NCBI RefSeq assembly: GCF_020400825.1
Contig: NZ_JAINVH010000015.1
Span: 62,001-126,000 of the forward strand
Reading direction: 5' to 3'
Source of the DNA: Streptomyces sp. HPF1205
GTDB taxonomy: Bacteria > Actinomycetota > Actinomycetes > Streptomycetales > Streptomycetaceae
Length of the DNA: 64,000 nt
Shown: positions 52,307 through 60,148 of the stretch, piece after piece
How the letters are laid out: every line of letters starts with the position of its first letter
How positions within the stretch are numbered: the stretch's first letter is position 1
Notes under the pieces: model-generated
The model's database searches: none
What the model was told of the DNA's origin: nothing
What the model saw: only the letters and a program-made list of their open reading frames with translations
Program-made: the position numbers and the translations under genes

Positions 52307-53320
52307 TCAGCCGTGCCCGGGCCCGGCCGGGGTGGCGGTCGGGGTGGCGGTCGTGCGCGGCACGGCCGGGCGGTCGGCCGTGCGGGATGTGGGTGACGGG
52401 CGGGGGGCCGGTGTGGCGGGGGGAGGCTCGGTGGCCACCGGCGGAGTGGCCGCTGTGGTGGGCAGGCGGAGGCCGGCGGTGAGAAGGCTGTAGTCGCCGA
52501 CGAGGTCGCCGAGGAGGGCCCCGGCGAGGACGTCGCCGCGGAAGTGGCCGGCCATGTAGAGGCGGGAGTAGACGACCTGGGCGGCCATCCAGCGGTATTC
52601 CGCGGCCTGCCGGGGTGCGGCCTGGGTGAGCACGGTGGCGGCCGCGGCGGACAGGGCGGCGTGCTTGGAGGGGTAGGAGCAGGGGCATGGCTGCCCGGGA
52701 GTGATCTTCTTGTCGGGGCGCAGCGCTGGGTCCTGGACGTACGGCGCGGGGGAGGCGTACTTGGCGGCCAGGGTCTTGGTCAGGGTGCCGGCGAGTTTCA
52801 TGGCGGCCTTGAGCCGTGACTTGTCCGCGGACGCGGCGGCCTTCGGCAGCAGGTCGCCCTGGTCCTTGGCGTACATCTTCCAGATGTCCTTCTTGCCGTG
52901 GATCTCCAGCCAGGTGGCGGCGCTGACGCCGGCGGAGGTGCGATGGCGTGCGAGGTCCTGGTCCTGGCGCAGTTCCGCGGTGTGTTCGGCGCCGCTGGGT
53001 GGCCTGGGGATCTGTGCCTCGGCCCAGGCGGTGAAGGCGGTGTCGTCGCGGGTGGTGCCGTGGGCGGCCTGCCACTGGGCGATGAGACGGTCGGCGACGC
53101 GCTGCTGGGCCGCGAGCGCGGCGGCGATCGGGGCCGTGTCGGCGTCGCTGAACAGGGGCGGGGGCGGGTCGGCCTGGATCTTCCGGGCGGCCGACTTCTT
53201 GGCGCCGACGTCGAGACCGACCGCGGGACCGACGATGCCCGCGCTCGCGGCGAGGGCGGCGACGACGGTGACGGCCACGTAGCGCGCGGGGATGCGGCGC
53301 CGGGTCCTGGGCGGGTTCAT
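52307..53320 (-). CDS. Exported PAP2-superfamily phosphatase
   Basis: 337 residues. N-terminal signal anchor (VAVTVVAALAASAGIVGPAV). PAP2 motifs: an RPDKK segment in place of KX6RP, CSYPSKHAALSAAA for the PSGH motif, and SRLYMAGHFRGDVLAG for SRX5HX3D. The C-terminal 45 residues are Pro/Thr-rich. It probably hydrolyses phosphate esters outside the membrane. Its start lies 4 bp past the stop of the VTC gene (53317), so the two overlap and are co-transcribed. Confidence 0.85.
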   Translation of the reverse strand: MNPPRTRRRIPARYVAVTVVAALAASAGIVGPAVGLDVGAKKSAARKIQADPPPPLFSDADTAPIAAALAAQQRVADRLIAQWQAAHGTTRDDTAFTAWAEAQIPRPPSGAEHTAELRQDQDLARHRTSAGVSAATWLEIHGKKDIWKMYAKDQGDLLPKAAASADKSRLKAAMKLAGTLTKTLAAKYASPAPYVQDPALRPDKKITPGQPCPCSYPSKHAALSAAAATVLTQAAPRQAAEYRWMAAQVVYSRLYMAGHFRGDVLAGALLGDLVGDYSLLTAGLRLPTTAATPPVATEPPPATPAPRPSPTSRTADRPAVPRTTATPTATPAGPGHG

Positions 53321-54186
53321 CGGGTGGGCTCCGTGATGGTGGCGCCGGCAGCCGGGGCGCTGCGGGTGAAGTGGGTGCGGGCCAGGCGGCGTACGTCGTT
53401 GTCGGGCAGGCCGGGGACGAGCAGCGCCAGCGCGGTGACGTACTTGCTCACGGAGACCTCGCGGGCGCCGAGGCGGTGCAGCAGCCGGTCGGCGGGTGCC
53501 GGGCGGGGGGTGCCCTTGGTCTCCACGAGCACCCAGCCGGGGGCGAGGGACGCGGTGAGGTTCTCGCGGTGAAAGGTCAGTTCGCTGTCGAGGGTGACGC
53601 GGGTGCCGGCGGTCAGGTCGGCGAGAGCGATGCGGCGGTAGCGCACGTCAGCGGTGGGAACGAGGGCGTCGGCCCGGTGCGCGATCGCCTCGCGGGCGAG
53701 GATCCCGCCGATGAAGCGGGCCTGTTCGCGGTCGAGGGTTCCGTGGGCTGTGCCCGGCACGGTGAGGGAGTGCTTGACCGTGGCGCCGCGCCCGTCCTTG
53801 GTCTTGACCTCCGTCCGGCACAGGCCGTCCTCGACGTAGAGGCGGGTGCGCACCTTCCAGCGTTTGCGGCGCCGCTGGGCGTGGCCGCGCCAGGCGGCGA
53901 GGCCGCGGGTGTCGAAGTACACGCTCCGGTAGGAGGTGCTGCGGCGCCCGTCGAGGTCGAGCACCCGGTGGGTGGGCGCGAGCTGCGACACCAGCCGGGC
54001 CGCGGCGGCCACGGGCAGCAGGTACTTGCGGTCGGTGCGGTGCTGCAGGGCGGCGGCCCGGTCGACCTCCGCCAGAGTGGCGCCTTCCAGCAGGTCCGCG
54101 CCGAGCAGGTCCGCGCCGAGCAGGTCCGCGCCGAGCAGCCCGGCCGTCATGTCGGGGGCGGCCCCGCGAAGTGTGGCCGGGGTCAC
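53317..54186 (-). CDS. VTC-domain protein (polyphosphate polymerase family)
   Basis: 289 residues from a GTG overlapping the upstream stop (GTGA). The VTC tunnel domain spans about 40-260: RTDRKYLLP, RSVYFDTRGLAAW, KVRTRLYVEDGLCRTEVKTK, ILVETKGT-like VLVETKGTPRP and a Ser-Lys motif EVSVSKY near the end. Yeast Vtc4 makes polyphosphate from ATP; bacterial members pair with DUF4956 proteins, as here, and the role is less clear. The N terminus carries three LLGAD repeats from a 15-bp tandem repeat. Confidence 0.85.
   Translation of the reverse strand: MTPATLRGAAPDMTAGLLGADLLGADLLGADLLEGATLAEVDRAAALQHRTDRKYLLPVAAAARLVSQLAPTHRVLDLDGRRSTSYRSVYFDTRGLAAWRGHAQRRRKRWKVRTRLYVEDGLCRTEVKTKDGRGATVKHSLTVPGTAHGTLDREQARFIGGILAREAIAHRADALVPTADVRYRRIALADLTAGTRVTLDSELTFHRENLTASLAPGWVLVETKGTPRPAPADRLLHRLGAREVSVSKYVTALALLVPGLPDNDVRRLARTHFTRSAPAAGATITEPTR
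54091..54135. repeat. Three perfect 15-bp tandem repeats in the VTC gene
   Basis: CAGGTCCGCGCCGAG at 54091, 54106 and 54121. Being a multiple of three it adds LLGAD units at the protein's N terminus without breaking the frame; copy number may vary between strains. Confidence 0.9.
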
Positions 54187-54851
54187 GCGATCAGCTCCCG
54201 CTCGGGCGACGACTCGTCCGCGTCGTCCGTGGAGGCTGCCGGCGGTGCGGGGTCGTCGACCGCGTAGAGCACGGTCACCCGGGTCGTCTCCCGTACGTAA
54301 TCCACGTCGTCCACGGTCACCGACAGGGGTTCGACGGCCATACGGCGTATGACGTCGGCTCGGATGTCCTCCGGCCGGGAGTAGAGCCGGTCCAGCGTCA
54401 CACGCATCATCCGCGTACAGGGGTGGGAACGCGGGTCGTCCACGATCAGCACCATGACCAGCAGCGCGGCGTCGATCCCGGCCACCATCGGGAAGCCGCG
54501 CTCCGGCAGCCCGCCGGTCAGGGCGATCACCAGGGCCAGGAAGGTGTAGGCGACGTCGCGCAGGGTGAAGGCGGCGCTGCGCAGCCGTACCAGCGACAGG
54601 ATGCCGAACAGGCCGAATCCGACACCGGCCGGGAACTTGCCCGCGCTGATCGTGGTCATCGCCGCGAACAGGCCCAGATTCAGCGCGGTCAGCACCATCG
54701 GCATCTCCGGCGCCGCCTTGCGCCGCCGGTACAGCCAGCCCACCAGCAGCAGGACCGTCAGCGTGTTCACGCCCGCCCGGGAGATCAGGTCGCCCACAGC
54801 CGACTGCCCGGCCGACCCGCTCGCCGCGAGCAGTACCGCCTGGTGATCCAC
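54183..54851 (-). CDS. DUF4956 membrane protein
   Basis: 222 residues. Four predicted spans (NTLTVLLLVGWLYR; MVLTALNLGLFAAMTTISAG; AYTFLALVIALTGGL; IDAALLVMVLIVDD) followed by a cytoplasmic domain of 90 residues (CTRMMRVTLDRLYSRPEDIR). The GFGLFGILSLVRLRSAAFTL block is the family hallmark. DUF4956 proteins are commonly encoded beside VTC-domain genes and probably form its membrane platform. First gene of the operon, divergent from the two-component system. Confidence 0.88.
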   Translation of the reverse strand: MDHQAVLLAASGSAGQSAVGDLISRAGVNTLTVLLLVGWLYRRRKAAPEMPMVLTALNLGLFAAMTTISAGKFPAGVGFGLFGILSLVRLRSAAFTLRDVAYTFLALVIALTGGLPERGFPMVAGIDAALLVMVLIVDDPRSHPCTRMMRVTLDRLYSRPEDIRADVIRRMAVEPLSVTVDDVDYVRETTRVTVLYAVDDPAPPAASTDDADESSPERELIA

Positions 54852-54937
54852 GAGGTCTTTCCCTCCCTCTGCGGCGCGCCGTGACCGCCGGGTGATCCGG
54901 GCGCGGGTACCGCGAGGTGGCGAACGCTAGATGTTCC

Positions 54938-54955
54938 GCATGAAGGGAGCATGAA
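54938..54955 (+). promoter_or_regulatory. Direct repeat GCATGAA, candidate response-regulator site
   Basis: GCATGAA at 54938-54944 and 54949-54955, starting 11 bp apart, the spacing used by OmpR-class regulators. It lies between the DUF4956 start and the response-regulator GTG, so it could control both directions. Confidence 0.55.
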
Positions 54956-55007
54956 CTGCCGGCGTCCGGCGTCCGGCGTCCGCGGCGGGCCGCCGGACGC
55001 GGCCGTC

Positions 55008-55013
55008 TATCCT
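55008..55013 (+). promoter_or_regulatory. -10 element of the response-regulator gene
   Basis: TATCCT ends seven bases before the GTG at 55020, with no ribosome site, as expected for a leaderless transcript. The GCATGAA repeats lie about 55 bp upstream, an activator position. Confidence 0.5.
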
Positions 55014-55019
55014 TCATCG

Positions 55020-55691
55020 GTGCGCATCCTGGTCGTGGAGGACGAGATCCGTCTGGCGGAGCTGATAGTCCGCTACCTCGGCGAATGCGGGTACACCGCC
55101 CAAGCCCGCCACGACGGGGAAGCCGGCCTGCGGGCCGCGCGCGACCCGCGCCTGGACGCCGCCGTGGTGGACGTGATGCTCCCCGGCATGGACGGCACCG
55201 AGCTGTGCGCGCGCCTGCGCCAGGAGGGCAACGACCTGCCGCTGCTGCTGCTCACCGCCCGCGGTACCGTCCCCGAGCGTATCGCCGGGCTGGACGCCGG
55301 AGCCGACGACTACCTCGTCAAGCCCTTCGCGATGGACGAACTGCACGCCCGGCTGCGGGCTGTCACCCGGCGCCGTCCGCCCGCGACCGGCCTGCTGGCC
55401 GTACAGGATCTCGTCCTCGACCTGGAGCGTCACCGCGCGTGGCGCGCGGGAGCCGAACTCGACCTGTCCCGGCGCGAGTTCGCGATCCTGCGGGTCCTGA
55501 TGGAGGAGCCCGGCCGGGTCATCGGGCGGGCGAGGCTGCTGCAGGAGGTGTGGGACGGTGAACCCGACATCCGCAGCAACGCGATCGACGTCCACATCTC
55601 GCGGCTGCGCGCCAAGGTCGACCGGCCCTTCGGCCGTGCCTCCATCTCCACGCTCCGGGGCGTCGGCTACCGGCTCGAAACCTCGGCATGA
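55020..55691 (+). CDS. OmpR-family response regulator
   Basis: 223 residues. Receiver: VVEDEIRLAE, phospho-Asp in VVDVMLPGMDG, Lys in LVKPFAM. Winged helix from about 125 with LSRREFAILRVLMEEPGRVI and NAIDVHISRLRAKVDRPF. It resembles the MprA/CutR group. It overlaps the sensor kinase gene by four bases (ATGA). Likely target: the divergent DUF4956-VTC-PAP2 operon. Confidence 0.92.
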   Translation: MRILVVEDEIRLAELIVRYLGECGYTAQARHDGEAGLRAARDPRLDAAVVDVMLPGMDGTELCARLRQEGNDLPLLLLTARGTVPERIAGLDAGADDYLVKPFAMDELHARLRAVTRRRPPATGLLAVQDLVLDLERHRAWRAGAELDLSRREFAILRVLMEEPGRVIGRARLLQEVWDGEPDIRSNAIDVHISRLRAKVDRPFGRASISTLRGVGYRLETSA

Positions 55692-57118
55692 CACCGTCGG
55701 CGCTGCGGGGTGCCGCGATGCGCGCCGCCAGGGTCCGCCTGCGGCCGCTTCGGCGGGTCCCGATCGTGCTGCGCCTGGTGCTCGCGGTCGCCGCCGTCAT
55801 GACCCTCGTGCTCACCGTGGCGGCGGGGTTCGTCTACTGGCGGGTCGAGTTCGCCCTCGACCGGCAGCTCGACGGTGACCTGACGGCCTACGGCACCGAC
55901 GTCACGCGTGCCCTGTCCGACCACGGCCCCGTACCGCGCGGCCCGGCCGCGAGCGCCTACCAGGTCCTGACGCCCGGCGGACGGATCGTGCGGGCCAGCC
56001 CGGACCTGAGGGGAGAGCGCCTGCTGACGGCCGCCGACCTCGCCGCCGTCGGCCGTGGCGGCACGGTCCGGCGCGACGTCGGCGCCCTGCTGCCCGCCGA
56101 CCCCGCCGCGCTGCGGGTACGGGCCACGGGTACGCGCTCGGGCGGCCGGCCCCTGGTCGTCGTCGCCGCCATGGGACGCGGCCACCGCGACGAGGCGCTG
56201 CGTGAACTCCTCGCCCAGCTCGCCATCGCGGCCGGGCTGACCCTGCTGGCGTCCTCACTCGTCGGATACAGGGTGGCGCGCGCCGCCCTCGACCCGGTCG
56301 AACGCTACCGCCGCAGCGCCGCCGACCTCGCCGGCCACACCGCCGGGGCCCGGCTGCCCGTACCCGCCGACCGCGACGACGAACTGACCCGCCTCGGCCA
56401 CACCCTCAACGGCATGCTCGACCGGCTCCAGGCCGCCGCCGACCGCGAACGCCGCTTCCTGGCCGACGCCAGCCACGAGCTGCGCACCCCGCTGACCCTC
56501 CTGCGGGCCGAACTCGACGTCGCCCTGCACCGCCCAAGGACCGCCGCCGAACTCACCGCGACCCTCACCGCCGTGGACGCCGAGGTACAGCGCCTGATCG
56601 ACCTGTCCAACGCCCTCCTCGACCTTGAGGAACTCGGCGGCAAAGGGCGCGTCGCCCCCGTCCTGGTGGACCTCGCCGACCTGCTCCGGTCCACCGCCGA
56701 CCGGCACCGGGCGGCGGCCGCACGCGCGCACCGCGCCGTCACGTACGACGTCACCGCCGACCCCGGCACCATCGTCCGGATCGACCCCCGCTGGATACGG
56801 CCCGCCCTGGACAACCTCGTCGACAACGCCCTGCGCCACGCCGCCGGCCCCGTACGCATCACCGCCACCGCCCGCGACGGCCGGCTGCGCCTGTCGGTGG
56901 CCGACCGGGGCGACGGCTTCCCGCCCGGCTTCCTCCCCCACGCCTTCGACCGGTTCAGCCGCGCGGCCCCTGGCCGTACCAGCCCCGGCTCGGGTCTCGG
57001 CCTGGCCCTCGTCGCCGCCGTCGCCACCTCCCACGGCGGCACCGCCCACGCCGAGAACGGCCCCGAGGGCGCCGTCGTCACCCTCGACATCCCCTGCACG
57101 GCTCAGGGCTCATTCTGA
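55688..57118 (+). CDS. Sensor histidine kinase
   Basis: 476 residues. Two spans (about 25-50, LRLVLAVAAVMTLVLTVAAG; and about 178-200, LAIAAGLTLLASSLVGYRVA) flank an extracytoplasmic sensor of about 125 residues. HAMP linker, phospho-His in DASHELRTPL, N box ALDNLVDNALRHA, G1 DRGDGF, G2 GSGLGLALVAAV. It phosphorylates the regulator just upstream. The external domain has no recognised fold, so the stimulus is unknown. Confidence 0.92.
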   Translation: MTPSALRGAAMRAARVRLRPLRRVPIVLRLVLAVAAVMTLVLTVAAGFVYWRVEFALDRQLDGDLTAYGTDVTRALSDHGPVPRGPAASAYQVLTPGGRIVRASPDLRGERLLTAADLAAVGRGGTVRRDVGALLPADPAALRVRATGTRSGGRPLVVVAAMGRGHRDEALRELLAQLAIAAGLTLLASSLVGYRVARAALDPVERYRRSAADLAGHTAGARLPVPADRDDELTRLGHTLNGMLDRLQAAADRERRFLADASHELRTPLTLLRAELDVALHRPRTAAELTATLTAVDAEVQRLIDLSNALLDLEELGGKGRVAPVLVDLADLLRSTADRHRAAAARAHRAVTYDVTADPGTIVRIDPRWIRPALDNLVDNALRHAAGPVRITATARDGRLRLSVADRGDGFPPGFLPHAFDRFSRAAPGRTSPGSGLGLALVAAVATSHGGTAHAENGPEGAVVTLDIPCTAQGSF

Positions 57119-57233
57119 CGCCGGCGGGGCCTTAGCTGTCGCCGACCGCGAACAACCGTCAGTGCCGCGGTTTCGTAGCGGTCGGTGCGGCGTGGGATCA
57201 CGGTGGCCGCGCTCAGGACGTGCGGCCCCGGAC

Positions 57234-57800
57234 TCAGGTGACGCCGAGGTCGGCCTCCACAGCGAAAGGCGCCACAGCGTTGACGACGCCGGTGAACACC
57301 TCGCCGTCGCGATAGACCCTGCCGGCCGGATCGAGAAGGTACGTGTACACGAGGGTGACGCCGGTGGGAACCTGCTCGACCCGCCAGTAGAAGGGGATCC
57401 CGGCCTTCGCGTACTGGTCGACTTTCACGAGCCGGTCGGTGGTCTCGGAACCGGGTGAGACCACCTCGACGACCAGCAGGACGTGTTCGGGACGGGTCGG
57501 CGTGACGTCGATGGTGTCCGCGCGGTAGACGACGACGTCGGGCCGGCGGTTGGTGAGCGGCACGTCCTGCAGTCGGACGTCGAAGTCCGTGTCCGCGTTC
57601 CAGTCCGGACCGGCGGCGGCGTCCAGGGCGTTCGCCAGGATGCGGGCGAGCCGGTTGTGCCGTTTGGAAGCACTGGGACTCACGACGACCATCCCGTCCA
57701 CGATCTCGATACCCGCGCACTGCTCCTCGGACCAGGACTCGTACTGCTCGGCCGTGATCTGGGCGTGCATCCACGCGGGGGCGACCATCTCCGCGGCCAT
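57234..57800 (-). CDS. Uma2 family (DUF820) putative endonuclease
   Basis: 188 residues. The PD-(D/E)XK-like core is RRPDVVVYR followed by LLVVEVVSPGSETTDRLVKV, with Asp, Glu and a downstream Lys in register; YAKAGIPFYWRVEQ follows, typical of DUF820. Streptomyces carry dozens of such genes; function is unproven but nuclease activity is predicted. ATG/GTG start at 57800 fits the family N terminus (AQITAEQYESWSEEQCAGIE). Confidence 0.87.
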   Translation of the reverse strand: MAAEMVAPAWMHAQITAEQYESWSEEQCAGIEIVDGMVVVSPSASKRHNRLARILANALDAAAGPDWNADTDFDVRLQDVPLTNRRPDVVVYRADTIDVTPTRPEHVLLVVEVVSPGSETTDRLVKVDQYAKAGIPFYWRVEQVPTGVTLVYTYLLDPAGRVYRDGEVFTGVVNAVAPFAVEADLGVT

Positions 57801-57913
57801 GGTGTGCCTCCCCTGATCAAGGTCGATGGACCCGACGGCGCTGAGATCAGGTTACCCCTGGCCCGCGCGCGGGCCGCGCTGTCGAATTCCGCTGGGTACG
57901 GGGCCGCGGCGCG

Positions 57914-58051
57914 ACCCGGGGTTCCGCCGGGGGAGGGTTGGGAACGTGGACCCGCGGAAGGCGGTGGCCGCCGACGACGATGCCCTCGTGCGGGTTGTTC
58001 CGGGCGTCCGCCCAGCTCTGGGCACGTTCGCGGGTCCACGGGTTCCGCAGG
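57914..58051 (-). pseudogene. Fragment of the 50739-51320 unknown gene
   Basis: The minus-strand frame gives NPWTRERAQSWADARNNPHE and GIVVGGHRLPRVHVPNPPP, matching the middle of the protein at 50739-51320 with only two visible residue changes (D to N, D to G). Both ends are missing, with no start or ribosome site, so it is a fragment left by duplication or transfer. Confidence 0.75.
57926..58051. repeat. 126-bp dispersed repeat, copy B
   Basis: Second copy of 50848-50973, between the Uma2 gene and the BlaI gene. Flanking sequences on both sides differ from those of copy A, giving sharp boundaries. Confidence 0.9.
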
Positions 58052-58084
58052 GGCCAGGGCCCGCAGGGCCGGCCGGGGCGCGGC

Positions 58085-58474
58085 TCACCCCTCGTCGGGC
58101 GACTGGCCGTGCAGCAACCGCTCCAGCAGCCGTTCGTCCTCCGCGGACAGCTCCGACACGAAGCGGGCGAGCACCGCCGCGCGGTCCCCGCCCTCGTCCA
58201 GCAGGGAGCGCATGCCCGCGGCGGCGAGCCCGGCCCGGTCGTGCACGGGCGCGTACACGTGGCCGCGGCCCTGCCGCCGCCGGGTGACCAGGCCCTTGTC
58301 GCGCAGGCGGGTCATGATGGTCAGTACGGTCGTGTACGCGGCGCCGGTCACGTTCTCCTGGACCGCGGCCGCGGTCACCGGCCCGCCGGCCGCCCACAGG
58401 GCGGCCAGCACCTCCGCCTCCAGTTCGCCCCTCGCCCGCCGCCGATGCTCCTGCCGGTCGCTTCCTTCCCCCAC
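58085..58474 (-). CDS. BlaI/MecI/CopY family transcriptional repressor
   Basis: 129 residues from a GTG with a GGAGGAG eight bases upstream. The winged helix is LEAEVLAALWAAGGPVTAAA, YTTVLTIMTRLRDKGLVTRR and GRGHVYAP, the diagnostic BlaI sequence; the C-terminal helices dimerise. BlaI repressors are usually inactivated by cleavage from a BlaR1/M56 protease, but none is encoded nearby. It is the third gene on the strand after a small membrane protein and a desaturase, whose promoter contains a BlaI-like palindrome. Confidence 0.9.
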   Translation of the reverse strand: MGEGSDRQEHRRRARGELEAEVLAALWAAGGPVTAAAVQENVTGAAYTTVLTIMTRLRDKGLVTRRRQGRGHVYAPVHDRAGLAAAGMRSLLDEGGDRAAVLARFVSELSAEDERLLERLLHGQSPDEG

Positions 58475-58599
58475 CCGGCATCTCCTCCCTCCGCCGCCGG
58501 CGCACGCCGACCGTCTCAAGCTACTGCGAGCCGCGGACAACCGGCCGGTGCTTCGGGGGAGGGCAGGGGTCCCCGTATCCGGGGCGCGGGCCCCGCCGG

Positions 58600-59565
58600 T
58601 CAGGCGCGGGCCGCGCGGCGGGCGAGCAGGGCGGCGCGCCTCTCGTCGAAGCGCGCCGCCTGCTCGTTGAGCCCGCCCATGAACAGCCCCAGTTCCTCCT
58701 GGGCGCGCAGTCCCTCGGGGCCGAGCCCGTCGCGCTCCAGCACCTTCAGGTGGCGCAGCACCGGCATCAGTACGTCGTCGTGGTGGATCCGCAGGTTGTA
58801 GATCCCGCCGAGGGCGATGCGGGCCGCGGCCCGTTCGAAGCCGGGCATGCCGTGCCCGGGCATGCGGAAGCCCGCCACCACGTCCCGCACGGCGGCCAGC
58901 GCCAGGTCGGGGGCCAGGTCGAGGGCCGCGGCCAGCAGGTTGCGGTAGAAGACCATGTGCAGGTTCTCGTCGGTGGCGATCCTGGCGAGCATCCGCTCGC
59001 ACACCGGATCGCCGGACTCCCGGCCGGTGTTGCGGTGCGAGACGCGGGTGGCGAGCTCCTGGAAGGCCACGTACGCCACCGAGTGGAGCATGCTGTGCCG
59101 GTGGTCGTGCTCGAACCCGTCGGACATGTGCCGCATCCGGAACCGCTCCAGCTCGACGGGGTCGACCGCGCGGCTGGTCAGCAGGTAGTCGCGCATCACG
59201 ATGGCGTGCCGGCCCTCCTCGGCGGTCCAGCGGTGCACCCAGGTGCCCCAGGCGCCGTCGCGGCCGAAGACGGTGGCTATCTCGTGGTGGTAGCTGGGCA
59301 GGTTGTCCTCGGTGAGCAGGTTGACCACCAGGGAGATCCGGCCGACCTCGGAGACCTTGGACTGCTCCGGCGCCCACGCCTCGCCGCCCATCACGCCGTC
59401 GAAGTCGCGGCCCTCGCTCCAGGGCACGTACTCGTGCGGCATCCACTCCCTGGCCGCCGCGAGGTGCCGGTTCAGCTCGCGCTCCGCGACCTCCTCCAGT
59501 GCGTACAGGAGCGACGTGTCGCTCCGGGCGCCGGGACGGGACAGGTACGGGGAGGTAGGGGTCAC
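58600..59565 (-). CDS. Acyl-ACP desaturase (ferritin-like, soluble)
   Basis: 321 residues. The di-iron ligands are in TEDNLPSYHHE, TAEEGRHAIVMRDYL (EEGRH) and ATDENLHMVFYRNL (DENLH), the pattern of plant stearoyl-ACP desaturases and mycobacterial DesA1/DesA2. It introduces a double bond into acyl-ACP or acyl-CoA using O2 and ferredoxin. The GTG start has GGAG six bases before it. The gene is 24 bp after the small membrane protein and probably in one transcript with it and blaI. Confidence 0.9.
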   Translation of the reverse strand: MTPTSPYLSRPGARSDTSLLYALEEVAERELNRHLAAAREWMPHEYVPWSEGRDFDGVMGGEAWAPEQSKVSEVGRISLVVNLLTEDNLPSYHHEIATVFGRDGAWGTWVHRWTAEEGRHAIVMRDYLLTSRAVDPVELERFRMRHMSDGFEHDHRHSMLHSVAYVAFQELATRVSHRNTGRESGDPVCERMLARIATDENLHMVFYRNLLAAALDLAPDLALAAVRDVVAGFRMPGHGMPGFERAAARIALGGIYNLRIHHDDVLMPVLRHLKVLERDGLGPEGLRAQEELGLFMGGLNEQAARFDERRAALLARRAARA

Positions 59566-59589
59566 GAAAGCTCCAGGGCAGAGTCGGGG

Positions 59590-59796
59590 TCAGGCCGCCA
59601 CGTATGCGACGGCCAGGGCGAGCAGGTACAGGGCGACGGCGAGTACCCAGCCGGCCGGGCCGGCCCGGCGGCGCGTGCCGGGCGAGCGCATCGCCGCGGT
59701 CCAGGCCCCCGCGGCGAACGGCAGGACCACGGCCAGGCACTGGACGGCGATCCCCACTCCGGCCGCGAGGAGGTGGTGGGGGAGGACGGACGGCAT
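59590..59796 (-). CDS. 68-residue two-span membrane protein
   Basis: Two hydrophobic segments (HHLLAAGVGIAVQCLAVVLPF and GWVLAVALYLLALAVAYVAA) separated by a basic loop (SPGTRRRAGPA). No family recognised. It leads the desaturase/blaI operon and could anchor or recruit the soluble desaturase to the membrane; that is inference from position only. Confidence 0.6.
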   Translation of the reverse strand: MPSVLPHHLLAAGVGIAVQCLAVVLPFAAGAWTAAMRSPGTRRRAGPAGWVLAVALYLLALAVAYVAA

Positions 59797-60148
59797 GGAC
59801 GGGCTCCATCGGGGCCGGAACGGATCCCCGACAAGCTACTACGTCATGTAGAAAGACGGGAGGGCCGAGCCCCTGGTGACCGCCGCTTCCGCGGGGGCGG
59901 GTTCGAGAGGGGGCGAGGGGCATTTCCGGCCGGTTCGGAACGGTTCGGGGAGGCCGGGTCCGGCCGGCCCACCCCCTGACCGGACAACGCGCACCCGCCC
60001 AGGTGGTTCCCGCCGGCGTCCTTGGTTTGCGCCGGGTTGTCAGGGCATACGGATACGTGGTGGCTGCCGGGCGCCGCTCACGAGCCGGTCGCCTCACGTC
60101 TGCGGAACGACGTCGGCAGGCGGCCGAGCTGTGTGTGGGGGGGCCGAG
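59797..60148. other. Divergent intergenic region, desaturase operon / ATP-binding regulator
   Basis: 352 bp. It holds the BlaI-like palindrome at 59839-59851 and the start region of the ATP-binding regulator. An open frame runs through it from 59876, but its sequence there is low in coding character and has no ribosome site. Confidence 0.5.
59839..59851. promoter_or_regulatory. BlaI-like operator before the desaturase operon
   Basis: CTACGTCATGTAG, a 13-bp palindrome with one mismatch, preceded by CTA. It resembles the TAC(A/T)-TGTAG half-sites recognised by BlaI/CopY repressors. It lies 43 bp before the first gene of the operon, where repressor binding would block transcription. Confidence 0.55.

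Noticed and set aside
59876..60148. N-terminal extension of the ATP-binding regulator
   Set aside because: The open frame is uninterrupted but lacks a ribosome site and protein-like composition, and it would run through the promoter region.
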